A stretch of DNA of 64,000 bases from the NCBI RefSeq assembly GCF_003339585.1, contig NZ_QPKF01000001.1, forward strand, positions 558,001-622,000, read 5' to 3'. Shown here piece by piece: positions 28,357 through 36,823 of the stretch. The notes beneath the pieces are model-generated. The model saw nothing but the letters and a program-made list of their open reading frames with translations, was not told the origin of the DNA and did no database searches. Within the stretch, counting starts at the first letter, position 1. Each line of letters begins with the position of its first letter. The position numbers and the translations under genes are program-made. The DNA is from Exiguobacterium sp. RIT594. Its GTDB lineage: Bacteria > Bacillota > Bacilli > Exiguobacteriales > Exiguobacteriaceae.

Positions 28357-29229
28357 TTATACGTTGACAGTCAAATCATCGAACCAGTACACACCAACGG
28401 TTTCCGATCCGGCGTGCGTGAGAATGGACGGACCAAACTGTGTAATCTCGATTGAAATCTGTGGCAATTTTGTTTGCAGCAAATCGCGTAATTGTTCGGC
28501 AGAAGACCGCGCAAGTGTATGGCCGATGTAAAGGGTCTGATTGTATAAACCAAACTGTTCGATTTTAGTAGCGATCTCGAATGACATTTCGTGAAAAGCT
28601 TTTTTAATCGACCGCACTTTTTTAAACGGAACCAGTTTACCGACCTCGTCGAACTTCACGATCGGTTTAATGTTCAGCATGTTGGCCAGTAAAAATTGAC
28701 TGCTGGAAACACGACCACTTCGACGCATCGTCTCCATGTTGCCGATAATCAGATAGAAATGAGAGTGGTGCTTGAACTGTTCCAAGACTTGCATGACTTC
28801 TTCCGGCTGCTTACCAGCTTGCGCCATCTCGATGGAAAGACGTAACATGTTTTGTTGATTCGTAGCACCGGTGTAAGAGTCAATAGCATATAACTTAAAA
28901 CCGACAGCATCCGCAGCGGCGACAGAACTGGCATACGTCCCACTTAAGCCGCTCGTGATGTGAACAGCATACGCATAATCATAACCGTCTGCTTGTAAAC
29001 GCTCGTAAAGTTCAACCAACTCACCAAACGACGGTTGTGAAGTCGTCGGGATGACAGAAGAATTTTCGCGCATTTTTTGATCCAGTTGTTCAATCGACAG
29101 ATCAGCATATTCCCGGTATGATTCTCCGTTGATGATGATGACTGTTGGTACGACATGGACTCCGAGTTTTTCAGCTTCCCCGGGTGGGAAAAAAGCCATA
29201 CTATCGGTAATCCAAGCAATCTTATCCAT
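28357..29229 (-). CDS. DegV family fatty-acid-binding protein
   Basis: A 290-residue DegV protein. These bind a fatty acid and, with a FakA kinase, supply acyl phosphate for phospholipid synthesis. The landmarks are ITDSMAFF, TTSQPSFGEL, ITSGLSGTYASS, IDSYTGATNQQ and MRRSGRVSSSQF. TGGAGG lies before ATG 29229. No kinase gene is near. Confidence 0.9.
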   Translation of the reverse strand: MDKIAWITDSMAFFPPGEAEKLGVHVVPTVIIINGESYREYADLSIEQLDQKMRENSSVIPTTSQPSFGELVELYERLQADGYDYAYAVHITSGLSGTYASSVAAADAVGFKLYAIDSYTGATNQQNMLRLSIEMAQAGKQPEEVMQVLEQFKHHSHFYLIIGNMETMRRSGRVSSSQFLLANMLNIKPIVKFDEVGKLVPFKKVRSIKKAFHEMSFEIATKIEQFGLYNQTLYIGHTLARSSAEQLRDLLQTKLPQISIEITQFGPSILTHAGSETVGVYWFDDLTVNV

Positions 29230-29293
29230 TAAAGCGACGCCTCCAGTAGAATTTCATTTTTTTAATCATACCATAGCGATGAAAGCGGCATCA

Positions 29294-30616
29294 CTAGCCA
29301 ATCTGTTTTTCAGGAATAGAATCTGGAGAATCGTGTCTAATCGATGAACTGATGAAGAAGGTGATCAAAACAGGCAACAGCCAAGCTAAACTTTTATCGG
29401 ATAACGGCAAGGAAGAATATACAGCGACTATCGGATCAGGCAAAACTTTTAACGTATGGAGAGCACTTAATAAAGAGAACAAGGCCGTGACCGATAAAGT
29501 GGTTCGATACACAAGTGATGGTCTCTTCAGCAAAGAACGGATAAAGGTCAAATCAATCAGGACGATGACGATCGGATACAGGAACATCAAAACAGGTACC
29601 GCAATCGCAAGTAAGGCATCAAGTCCGACAATTGAAACGGAAAAACCTAAAACGGTTGTGATCGTGCCGGTGATTGGAAGTGTGAGACGGGTTGAGAGCG
29701 ACATCATATATTCTGAAAAAGCTGTGACAAGACCAACGGATGTCGTTAAACAGGCAAGTAAAATAGCGACTCCCAAAATCATCAGACCAATCGTACCAAA
29801 TGTACTTTCGGCATATTGTTGTAATAATGAAGGGCCATCGATTACCCCGACTGCTCCAAAACTATTCCGGCCAATGAAACCGAGTCCGGTGTAAACCAGA
29901 GTCAGTGATAGTGCAGCAATTAATCCGGCTTGTGTCACGGTTTTTAATTGGACTTTTCGACTTTTTAAACCTCTGGCATGTAGTGTATGCAGGACGATGA
30001 CACCAAATACAAGAGCGCCGAGAGCGTCAAGCGTCAAGTATCCTTGAAGAAATCCTTGAATGAATGCATCTGTAAAATCATCGTACGAAGAGGCAGGGGG
30101 TTGAACTGCTGATAATGGCGTTAAGATACTGCTGATACTGAGTGTCGCAAGTGCCAACAGCAGCAACGGAGTGATAAAACGGCCAATGATATCAAGCAGT
30201 TTGCCCGGTTTAAGGACAAGGTACAATGTGATTAAAAAGAAAACGGAAGAAGAAATCAACAGCGTCGTTTGACTAGGACCACTTAAGAAGGGAACAACAC
30301 CAAGTTCATACGTGACGACGGAAGTCCGTGGAATTCCAAAAAAAGGTCCGATGGCGACATATAAAGCAAAAGTCAGTAGGGCACCGACGAATTTAGGAAG
30401 CGGACGGGCAAGTGTACGGATTCCCCCGCCGACCCATGCGACAGCAATCAATCCAGTCAGAGGTAATCCGACACCGGTAACAATGAAGCCGAGTATTGCA
30501 GGAAAGAACTGTGTTCCGGCCAGGGCACCGAGTTCAGGAGGGAAAATCAAATTACCCGCACCAAAGAATAATGCGAAAATCATAAAACCTAAAGCAAAGA
30601 CATCTTTTTTACTCAT
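29294..30616 (-). CDS. brnQ: Branched-chain amino acid transporter (BrnQ/LIVCS family)
   Basis: A 440-residue polytopic membrane protein with about twelve helices. It starts KKDVFALGFMIFALFFGAGN, typical of sodium-coupled leucine/isoleucine/valine carriers. LDALGALVFGVIVLHTLHARG and ACLTTSVGLVTAFSEYM are conserved blocks. AGGAGG precedes ATG 30616. A CodY-like box lies about 70 bases upstream, consistent with control by branched-chain amino acids. Confidence 0.93.
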   Translation of the reverse strand: MSKKDVFALGFMIFALFFGAGNLIFPPELGALAGTQFFPAILGFIVTGVGLPLTGLIAVAWVGGGIRTLARPLPKFVGALLTFALYVAIGPFFGIPRTSVVTYELGVVPFLSGPSQTTLLISSSVFFLITLYLVLKPGKLLDIIGRFITPLLLLALATLSISSILTPLSAVQPPASSYDDFTDAFIQGFLQGYLTLDALGALVFGVIVLHTLHARGLKSRKVQLKTVTQAGLIAALSLTLVYTGLGFIGRNSFGAVGVIDGPSLLQQYAESTFGTIGLMILGVAILLACLTTSVGLVTAFSEYMMSLSTRLTLPITGTITTVLGFSVSIVGLDALLAIAVPVLMFLYPIVIVLIDLTFIRSLLKRPSLVYRTTLSVTALFSLLSALHTLKVLPDPIVAVYSSLPLSDKSLAWLLPVLITFFISSSIRHDSPDSIPEKQIG

Positions 30617-30682
30617 AATATATCTTACCTCCTGTTTTTTTTTACGTTATCCACTATATCATCGGATGGAAATGGATGAAAG

Positions 30683-30697
30683 AATTTTTAGAAAATT
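30683..30697 (-). promoter_or_regulatory. CodY-like box upstream of brnQ
   Basis: On the minus strand AATTTTCTAAAAATT matches the CodY consensus AATTTTCWGAAAATT at 14 of 15 positions. It lies upstream of a possible -10 TATAGT near 30656. Confidence 0.7.
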
Positions 30698-30731
30698 CAT
30701 TTGTTTTCAAGCTTTATTTTTTGACTTTATC

Positions 30732-30779
30732 AAAAAAAGCCCATGTCATGGTTAGAAGATCTCTAACGGTGACATGAGC
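30732..30779 (-). terminator. Terminator of the 97-aa protein gene
   Basis: Minus-strand stem CATGTCA/TGACATG with an inner GTTAGA/TCTAAC stem, then a run of seven T. Confidence 0.85.
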
Positions 30780-30817
30780 AGGTGTTGCAGGAATGACAAA
30801 GTAAAGGAGTAAGTGGT

Positions 30818-31111
30818 TTAGCTAGACGCCATGAAACGACCTTTTTTTTGTCGTCTTAATTTATGGAGGAGCCAAGCGTGAACGACTTCGCACGATTGAC
30901 GAGGAAGGGTCAGTTCCACGAGTGGTTCTTGCTGCTGACCACGGATAATAAATAATCCTGTTTCTTCATCAATAGGTGAGATAGTCATTGAGCTCGCTTC
31001 ATTCAACGATACTTTCAGTTCGCCTGTTGTGGCATCCTTCAATTTCAGGATGTTTCCGTTCGTTGCAAACTTGGTGAATGAACCGATACCGTTCACTTTT
31101 AACTGATCCAT
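30818..31111 (-). CDS. Hypothetical protein, 97 aa
   Basis: A 97-residue soluble protein, MDQLKVNGIGSFTKFATNG…, with many alternating beta-strand patterns (GLFIIRGQQQEPLVELTL) and a helical, basic C-terminus (VHAWLLHKLRRQKKGRF). The fold could be a small PH-like or split beta barrel, but this is a guess. AAGGAGG precedes ATG 31111. It has its own promoter and terminator. I do not recognise it. Confidence 0.6.
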   Translation of the reverse strand: MDQLKVNGIGSFTKFATNGNILKLKDATTGELKVSLNEASSMTISPIDEETGLFIIRGQQQEPLVELTLPRQSCEVVHAWLLHKLRRQKKGRFMASS

Positions 31112-31196
31112 GCTAAATTCCTCCTTCGGTTGATCCAGACTTATTTAAATCATCAGAAAAGCGGTTCCAACTTCTAACTTCCAAAAGGTTAATCTC

Positions 31197-31225
31197 ATTA
31201 TAACGAAGTCTCGCCCAGATGCCAG
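31197..31225 (-). promoter_or_regulatory. Promoter of the 97-aa protein gene
   Basis: On the minus strand CTGGCA (31225–31220), 17 bases, then a perfect TATAAT (31202–31197). Confidence 0.68.
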
Positions 31226-31361
31226 TCTTAATTTATGTGAAAATTCCAACTAATCAGTAATGATATTGTCATATAGAGGATTATGCAAAAAACGACCAAA
31301 AAATACTGTTTGAAACATATGAGAAAACTATCCTGTTATCAAGTAAAAAAAGTGATTGGGA

Positions 31362-32093
31362 TCAACGTAACTCCAAACTCCAATTTTTTTTACGATGGAT
31401 CAACTCACCACGAAGGATGATTGATTCTTTTTTTGCCTCAAGATCTTCTTTCAGAACATGCATGTCTTCGTATCGACCGGCGATATAAACCGGAATGGTC
31501 GTTTGACGTGTGAACATCGATTGCCGTGTATGCGTGAAATCGATCAAAATTCCTTCTTGTAACAATTGACGCAGATTAATGATGATTTCCGCTGTAAGAG
31601 GTGAGAGGGTCGGAATACGGAGTTCACGACGGATTTTTTGTTGCACTAGTGTGGATAAGGCTTGTTCGATACTGGACCAATCTTTTAAATAAGCCGTTGC
31701 CTGTGTCCCATCACGCTCACTGAAATAGGCCCATTCGTTTTCGACGGAAGTCATGAATGGACTAGGCATTCCGCGTTTCATATGCATTAAAAATAACAGC
31801 TCTGCGATTTCAACATCTGTCAGGATATCCAGGGAATGAGAAGAACGGATATCAATGGCGTTCAGTGGAAAACGTTCTACATCATTCGATTGGACAAATT
31901 GTTCGACTTCATGGGCCTCGACGTAATGAAAGGCGGTCCGCGAAGAATATTTGATGGATTTGAAAGCGGCTCCTGAGACAAGCAGGGCACTTTTTGAATC
32001 AATAGACGTGATAAAGTCCGCAAAGGTAACACCGGACATCGTCAAACGATGATTTTCGGCATCTTCATACAAATAGAGCAGGGAGTTGGACAT
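31362..32093 (-). CDS. Hypothetical protein, 243 aa
   Basis: A soluble 243-residue protein without signal or obvious motif. It starts SNSLLYLYEDAENHRLTMSG. It has an alpha/beta front (ALLVSGAAFKSIKYSS), a helical middle (DVEIAELLFLMHMKRG) and a C-terminal part with ILIDFTHTRQSMFTRQTTIPVYIAGRYED. I place the start at ATG 32093 because AAAGGAAG lies upstream; the longer open frame overlaps the divergent GNAT promoter region. The gap 31112–31361 downstream of it holds only the promoter of the 97-aa gene. Confidence 0.6.
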   Translation of the reverse strand: MSNSLLYLYEDAENHRLTMSGVTFADFITSIDSKSALLVSGAAFKSIKYSSRTAFHYVEAHEVEQFVQSNDVERFPLNAIDIRSSHSLDILTDVEIAELLFLMHMKRGMPSPFMTSVENEWAYFSERDGTQATAYLKDWSSIEQALSTLVQQKIRRELRIPTLSPLTAEIIINLRQLLQEGILIDFTHTRQSMFTRQTTIPVYIAGRYEDMHVLKEDLEAKKESIILRGELIHRKKNWSLELR

Positions 32094-32215
32094 AAACGAG
32101 CGACTTCCTTTCGTGGTCAGGACGTGAATAAGTTCAATAGTAGCAAAACTTCTAATGAGCGAAAAGGGTATTTCCTTCTGAAAACGGGCATAATATAAAA
32201 AAGAGGTGATTGGGC

Positions 32216-32773
32216 ATGTGGGGGTTAAGAAAACCATTCCCGGAACTAAAAACAGAACGCTTCATCTTGAGAGAACTGGAAAACAAAGATGCACGAGATC
32301 TATTTAAGATTTTATCGGATGATGAGGTCATGTATTATTACGGATCAGATCCGCTGGTCACGGTGTATGAAGCAAAAAATGTCATCAGTTACTTCAAAGA
32401 ACAATTTACCCAAGGGAAAGCGATTCGATGGGCGATTGCCGACCAGCAAACGAATCAACTGATTGGAACAATTGGATTTCATAATTGGTTGACCCAGTAT
32501 CACCGGGCAGAAATCGGATTTGAAGTCAGCCAAGACTATTGGCAACAGGGAGTGGCCTCGGAAGCAGCACGGGCAGTCTTGACACACGGATTTGAAGACT
32601 TCGCGCTGCACCGGATCAGTGCACTTGTTGCACCTGAAAATATCGCGTCCAATGCACTGGTTCAGAAACTTGGTTTTCAAGCAGAAGGATTACTTGAAGA
32701 TTATGCATACAGTCATGGACGATTTATGGATTTAACGATCTACCGAATGCTTGCATCGGAATGGAAAGGATGA
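32216..32773 (+). CDS. GNAT family N-acetyltransferase (RimJ/RimL type)
   Basis: A 185-residue acetyltransferase of the RimJ/RimL group. ELKTERFILRELENKDA, IGTIGFHNW and the acetyl-CoA loop QDYWQQGVASEAARAV are typical, as is ASNALVQKLGFQAEGLL. Such enzymes acetylate ribosomal protein N-termini or small molecules; the target is unknown. AAGAGGTG precedes ATG 32216. It overlaps the next gene by four bases. Confidence 0.88.
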   Translation: MWGLRKPFPELKTERFILRELENKDARDLFKILSDDEVMYYYGSDPLVTVYEAKNVISYFKEQFTQGKAIRWAIADQQTNQLIGTIGFHNWLTQYHRAEIGFEVSQDYWQQGVASEAARAVLTHGFEDFALHRISALVAPENIASNALVQKLGFQAEGLLEDYAYSHGRFMDLTIYRMLASEWKG

Positions 32774-33507
32774 CTAGTCGAATGTCGAAACAATCACTTG
32801 TGTTACTACATGGATTTGCCGGAGGAACGGATTATTTTAATCGGGTTGAAGCGAAACTGCGTCTGTCGTTTGATGTACTCGTGCTGGCTTTGCCTGGTCA
32901 TGAAGGACAATCAGTCGGTCCGGAGACGATTGAAGAATTTGCCTCATGGGTGATGGAGGACTTGAAACGAAGAGGAATTGAACGGCCGATTCTGATTGGA
33001 CATTCGTTTGGCGGTTATATCGTCTCCTCGATTGTCGAGACGTATTCGGAAAAAATCAATGGATTTGGTCTTGTCTATTCAACGGCTAAAGCAGATACGG
33101 ACGAAGCCAAACAAAAAAGAAATCAAAACATCAGCCGAGTCCAAGAAATCGGTGTGCGGGAATTTGTTGACGGGTTAGTTCCCGGACTATTCGCTGAAGG
33201 TACTGATGTGATGATTATCTCTGAAGCGAAGGAAATCGGTTATATGATGACTGTCGAAGGGGCAATCCGGGCGCTGACAGCGATGCGTGACCGTAGAGAT
33301 TTGACAGACGTTTTAAGTCGAACAGACGTTCCGGGAGTGATCATCCACGGAACGAAGGATCCTTTAATTTCGGAAGCGAGTGCATTTGCGCCTCAAAACG
33401 AACGGATTATAAAACGTTCGACGGACAGCAGTCATATGGGGATGCTTGAGACACCCGATGCATTTTGTGAGATTTTAGAAGAAGTGTTCTCAGAGGAGAA
33501 GTCTTGA
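32770..33507 (+). CDS. Alpha/beta hydrolase
   Basis: About 245 residues. SLVLLHGFAGGTDYF is the oxyanion-loop strand, the nucleophile elbow is IGHSFGG, an Asp lies in IHGTKDPLI, and the final His in SSHMGMLETP. Resembles the MenH/esterase group, but no specific substrate can be given. ATG 32770 overlaps the GNAT stop (ATGA). ATG 32782, with AAAGGA 12 bases before it, is an equally possible start. Confidence 0.82.
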   Translation: MTSRMSKQSLVLLHGFAGGTDYFNRVEAKLRLSFDVLVLALPGHEGQSVGPETIEEFASWVMEDLKRRGIERPILIGHSFGGYIVSSIVETYSEKINGFGLVYSTAKADTDEAKQKRNQNISRVQEIGVREFVDGLVPGLFAEGTDVMIISEAKEIGYMMTVEGAIRALTAMRDRRDLTDVLSRTDVPGVIIHGTKDPLISEASAFAPQNERIIKRSTDSSHMGMLETPDAFCEILEEVFSEEKS

Positions 33508-33521
33508 GGGAAATCTGTCTG

Positions 33522-33562
33522 ATCAGCGTTCACCACACGGTGGGCGCTTTCTTGCTTCTTTT
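33522..33562 (+). terminator. Possible weak terminator after the hydrolase
   Basis: Stem AGCGTTCACC/GGTGGGCGCT with two G-T pairs, followed by a mixed T-rich run. Confidence 0.45.
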
Positions 33563-33646
33563 ACGTTACCGGTTGAAAAAAGATACAAAAGCGTATGCGT
33601 TGCATTTTTAATTGAATTTCTGAATGATGAAAGGGGAGGGATTAAG

Positions 33647-34738
33647 ATGAAAATTATAGCAATTGAACCAACACCAAGTCCGAATAATATGAAGGTCATC
33701 GTTGATGAAACGTTTTCGGAGAAGGGACAAACGTTTGAACATGCATTCGGTGCACCGGATCATGTAGCAAAATTACTGGAGATTCCAGGCATTAAGTCGG
33801 TTTATCAAGTGAGTGACTTTTTAGCCGTTGAACGGTTTCCAAAATATGATTGGCGTACACTAGTCATCGAGATTCGCCGGTCCTTTGGCGAAGTACTCAG
33901 CGATGTCGAACAGCATGAGACGGATGAAGCATTTGAGCCTGTTCATCTGTTCATTCAATTTATTTTAGGTGTACCGATGCAACTAAAAGGAGTCAAAGGA
34001 CTAGAAGAAAAACGCCACGGATTACCTGACCGGTTCCGGGAAGCGGCGCTATTCGTTCAACCTTATGTGAAAAATGTCATCAGTGACCGCCGCTGGGTCG
34101 AACAGGCACCGCGTTACGGGGATTTAGATGAAAGTTTGGCAGAAGTAGCTCAAGAAATCGAAGTCGCATATCCAGCAGAGCGGATTGATCGCTTAAAGAC
34201 TATTGCTTCAGGGGAAGAAGTCACATTTGACGGACAGGCGTTAACGTCGGCAGAGTGGAAACAGCGTTTTGCAGCTCTGGATGAATTACCGATTGAATTG
34301 AATTGGGTTCCGGCATACGCCAAGATGCTTCAAGATGAAAAGATGCAGATCAGAAGACAGGCTGTAGTCAAACTCGGAATGTTTGAAGAAAACCGATTAG
34401 AGCTGCTGGATTATATAACAAATGCGCTACACGACCCGTCAAGCAGTGTACGGCGAACGGCCGGAGATACGATTTCCGACTGGGCCTTGCCGGAGGCGGA
34501 AGTGATGATGATTGAAGCGTTGACGGATAAAAATAAACTGGTCCGTTGGCGGGCTGCCCGCTTTTTATTTGATGTCGGAACGGAACAATCGATTCCACGG
34601 TTAAAGGAAGCCGCGCAAGATAAGGAATATGAAGTCGCACTTCAAGCGGAACTGGCATTGGCACGAATCGAAAGTGGGGAAGAAGCACTAGGCACGGTTT
34701 GGCAACAAATGAATCGAATGTCAGGTGAAGGTTCATAA
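33647..34738 (+). CDS. CvfC/YpgR-like protein: Nfu N-terminal domain plus HEAT repeats
   Basis: A 363-residue protein. The first 85 residues are an Nfu/NifU N-terminal-like domain (EPTPSPNNMKVIVDETF, GIKSVYQVSDFLAVERFP). The C-terminal 150 residues are HEAT-like repeats (IRRQAVVKLGMFE, SSVRRTAGDTISDWALPEA, LVRWRAARFLFDVG). This arrangement is that of the 'conserved virulence factor C' family of Bacilli. No Fe-S ligand Cys are evident. GGGGAGGG precedes ATG 33647. Single gene. Confidence 0.83.
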   Translation: MKIIAIEPTPSPNNMKVIVDETFSEKGQTFEHAFGAPDHVAKLLEIPGIKSVYQVSDFLAVERFPKYDWRTLVIEIRRSFGEVLSDVEQHETDEAFEPVHLFIQFILGVPMQLKGVKGLEEKRHGLPDRFREAALFVQPYVKNVISDRRWVEQAPRYGDLDESLAEVAQEIEVAYPAERIDRLKTIASGEEVTFDGQALTSAEWKQRFAALDELPIELNWVPAYAKMLQDEKMQIRRQAVVKLGMFEENRLELLDYITNALHDPSSSVRRTAGDTISDWALPEAEVMMIEALTDKNKLVRWRAARFLFDVGTEQSIPRLKEAAQDKEYEVALQAELALARIESGEEALGTVWQQMNRMSGEGS

Positions 34739-35095
34739 GAACCTCAAAAAAGAGGTGTATGAAGAACCATTCGACAAAATAACAATTAAGATGTCTAGGT
34801 ATATTTTACCTTCTAACGAATAGATATGGGAAAATATGAATATTTTTTTGTAATGGTTTTGAAATGGAATTGAAATGTCGTGATAAATCGCCATTTTAAA
34901 GGTGTATAATCCAACTATTTTAACATTCCAATAAATGGTTGTATTTTTTGGAATAAAGTTTTGACACGAAATGTCGAACGAGAATTTTCCGATGTTTTTC
35001 CTGTTTTGATAAAGTGAAATCACAATAACTGATTCGATTTCAAACAGCTATTCTGGTTTGACTGACATCTGACATAACAAAGGAGATTCGGGGAC
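34739..35095. other. AT-rich 357-base gap before the 70-aa gene
   Basis: No gene seen. It contains a short hairpin after the CvfC-like gene (ACCTC-A6-GAGGT, 34741–34757, no T-run), a TATAAT at 34905–34910 and a TTGACA at 34961–34966 that do not form a well-spaced pair, and a dyad ATTCCA-N18-TGGAAT (34925–34954). It probably carries the promoter of the 70-aa gene. Confidence 0.5.
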
Positions 35096-35308
35096 ATGAT
35101 ACTTTTTGCTGAAACAGATCTAGCAGTAGGATACAAAGAACGTACGGCTTCGGGTGTATTCGTAACGATTGAAACAATGGACAGCCGGACAATTACACTT
35201 GTGGCACCGGCAACGGCAACGGATGCCATTTGTGATGAATTGTTTGTGACGGGGATTGAACAATTGTTTTCTACATCAAAAATGACAGTAGCCATTCCGG
35301 TTGCTTAA
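35096..35308 (+). CDS. Hypothetical protein, 70 aa
   Basis: A small soluble protein, mostly beta-like with many Thr, Ala and Val (SGVFVTIETMDSRTITLVAP). It has a short central helix and ends MTVAIPVA. AAAGGAG lies 11 bases before ATG 35096. It has a long AT-rich upstream region and a strong terminator of its own, so it is expressed alone. I do not recognise it. Confidence 0.6.
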   Translation: MILFAETDLAVGYKERTASGVFVTIETMDSRTITLVAPATATDAICDELFVTGIEQLFSTSKMTVAIPVA

Positions 35309-35318
35309 TCGATGAATC

Positions 35319-35361
35319 AAAGAGGCAGGATGGGGGGAGAACCTTATCCTGCCTCTTTTTT
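35319..35361 (+). terminator. Terminator of the 70-aa gene
   Basis: Perfect stem AAAGAGGCAGGAT/ATCCTGCCTCTTT with a purine-rich 13-base loop and a T-run. Confidence 0.93.
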
Positions 35362-35400
35362 GTGCTAAAATTGAGAAGAGAGAAGAGAGGGGGCATTGTT

Positions 35401-35865
35401 TTGAAATGGATCATCCGGTTATCCTGTTTATGCGTACTGACTTTGATGTTGGCTGGATGTAACCAGCAAGAACAAAAGAAAGCGACGACACAAGGCGATG
35501 CCACGGAACAACCGATTGAAATCAAGGTGTCCGGAAAACAAGTAGAACCAAACGTTGTCTTAGCTGTCGTACAATTAAAAAATCCGAATGAACAAGCTGT
35601 GACCTTGACATTCCCGACATCCCAGCGATTTGAATTGAAAGTCAAGGATGCGGATCAAAAAGTGCTCTATACTTTTTCGCAAGAGCAGGTGTTTACGCAA
35701 GCGATTGAACAAGAGCGCTTCAAAGGATTGGAGACAAAACGTTACGAAGTAAGAATTGAGCTTCCGGATTCCAGTCATCCGACGCAAGTCGAGGCGATGA
35801 CCATCCGTCAAGTAAAGGGAGATGCGAGTTCCAACAGGAAAGCGCAAAGTGAAATCTTGAACTAG
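35401..35865 (+). CDS. BsuPI-domain lipoprotein
   Basis: A 154-residue lipoprotein. The signal ends LMLAGC with Cys19, so it should be anchored outside the membrane. The remainder is an immunoglobulin-like BsuPI domain (IEIKVSGKQVEPNVVLAVVQLKN, GLETKRYEVRIELP), named after an intracellular proteinase inhibitor of B. subtilis. Here the signal puts it outside. The start is TTG 35401 with GAGAGGGGG 7 bases upstream; the longer frame from 35362 has no site and would bury the signal. nadE follows after 36 bases. Confidence 0.8.
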   Translation: MKWIIRLSCLCVLTLMLAGCNQQEQKKATTQGDATEQPIEIKVSGKQVEPNVVLAVVQLKNPNEQAVTLTFPTSQRFELKVKDADQKVLYTFSQEQVFTQAIEQERFKGLETKRYEVRIELPDSSHPTQVEAMTIRQVKGDASSNRKAQSEILN

Positions 35866-35901
35866 ACAAGTATAAAAAAGCTGAAGGAGTGTGACGGTTT
35901 C

Positions 35902-36717
35902 ATGCAACAGGAAATCATTCAAGTGACCGGGGTCAAGCCAGTCATCGTTGCTGAAGAAGAAATTAAACAACGTGTTCAATTTTTAAAAGCGTATCTTGTG
36001 CATACAGGGGCAAAGGGACTTGTTCTTGGTATTTCAGGAGGACAGGACTCCTCATTAGCGGGTCGTCTTTGTCAACTCGCTGTTGAAGAGTTACGCAGTG
36101 AGACGAATCGCGATTATCAATTTTACGCCGTCCGATTACCGTATGGTCAACAACAAGACGAGTCGGATGCGCAGCTTGCGTTGTCATTCATCCGTCCGGA
36201 TCATGCGTTGCGAGTCGATATCAAACCGGCTGTTGCTGCTTCCATGGCTTCTTTTGAACAGGCAACGGGAGACGTTTTGTCTGATTTTAGCAAAGGAAAT
36301 ACAAAAGCACGGGAACGAATGAAGGTGCAATATGATATAGCGGCTCATTACGGCTGTTTAGTCGTCGGAACAGATCATGCAGCAGAATTCGTAACCGGTT
36401 TTTATACGAAACACGGGGATGGAGCATGTGATTTAACACCATTGACCGGACTGAACAAGCGCCAAGGAAAACAGTTACTCCGTGAATTACAGGCACCTGA
36501 AGGATTGATTGAAAAAGTTCCGACAGCCGACTTAGAAGACGATCAGCCGGGGTTGCCTGATGAACAAGCGCTGGGCATGACATACAATGAAATTGATGAT
36601 TATTTAGAAGGTAAAATGATTTCCAGTGAAAGCCAAGCTAAGCTGGAAGGTCAGTACAAACGAGTGGGACATAAACATCATATGCCGGTCTCGCCACTGG
36701 ATACCTGGTGGAAATGA
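35902..36717 (+). CDS. nadE: NH3-dependent NAD synthetase
   Basis: A 271-residue enzyme making NAD from nicotinate adenine dinucleotide, ATP and ammonia. The PP-loop is [51 protein letters not shown] and [15 protein letters not shown] are conserved. There is no glutaminase domain. GAAGGAG precedes ATG 35902. With nadK it is the second NAD(P) gene in the window, but in another unit. Confidence 0.96.
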   Translation: MQQEIIQVTGVKPVIVAEEEIKQRVQFLKAYLVHTGAKGLVLGISGGQDSSLAGRLCQLAVEELRSETNRDYQFYAVRLPYGQQQDESDAQLALSFIRPDHALRVDIKPAVAASMASFEQATGDVLSDFSKGNTKARERMKVQYDIAAHYGCLVVGTDHAAEFVTGFYTKHGDGACDLTPLTGLNKRQGKQLLRELQAPEGLIEKVPTADLEDDQPGLPDEQALGMTYNEIDDYLEGKMISSESQAKLEGQYKRVGHKHHMPVSPLDTWWK

Positions 36718-36731
36718 GTAATCCATTGCAG

Positions 36732-36760
36732 ACGACAGCTGAAACAGCTGTCGTTTTTTT
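36732..36760 (+). terminator. Terminator of nadE
   Basis: Stem ACGACAGCTG/CAGCTGTCGT with an AAA loop and seven T. Confidence 0.93.
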
Positions 36761-36823
36761 CGTCTGAAAATCGGGAAAAGACCCAAAACACATCAATAAG
36801 AGAGTCGGACGGGAGGTAAAGGC

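Noticed and set aside
29352-29894. 180-aa plus-strand frame inside brnQ
   Set aside because: Antisense to a transporter; the Lys/Thr/Pro-rich sequence is typical of reverse reading of membrane-helix codons.
31231-31246. CodY-like match (12/15) upstream of the 97-aa gene
   Set aside because: The region is very AT-rich and the mismatches include the central G, so chance is likely.
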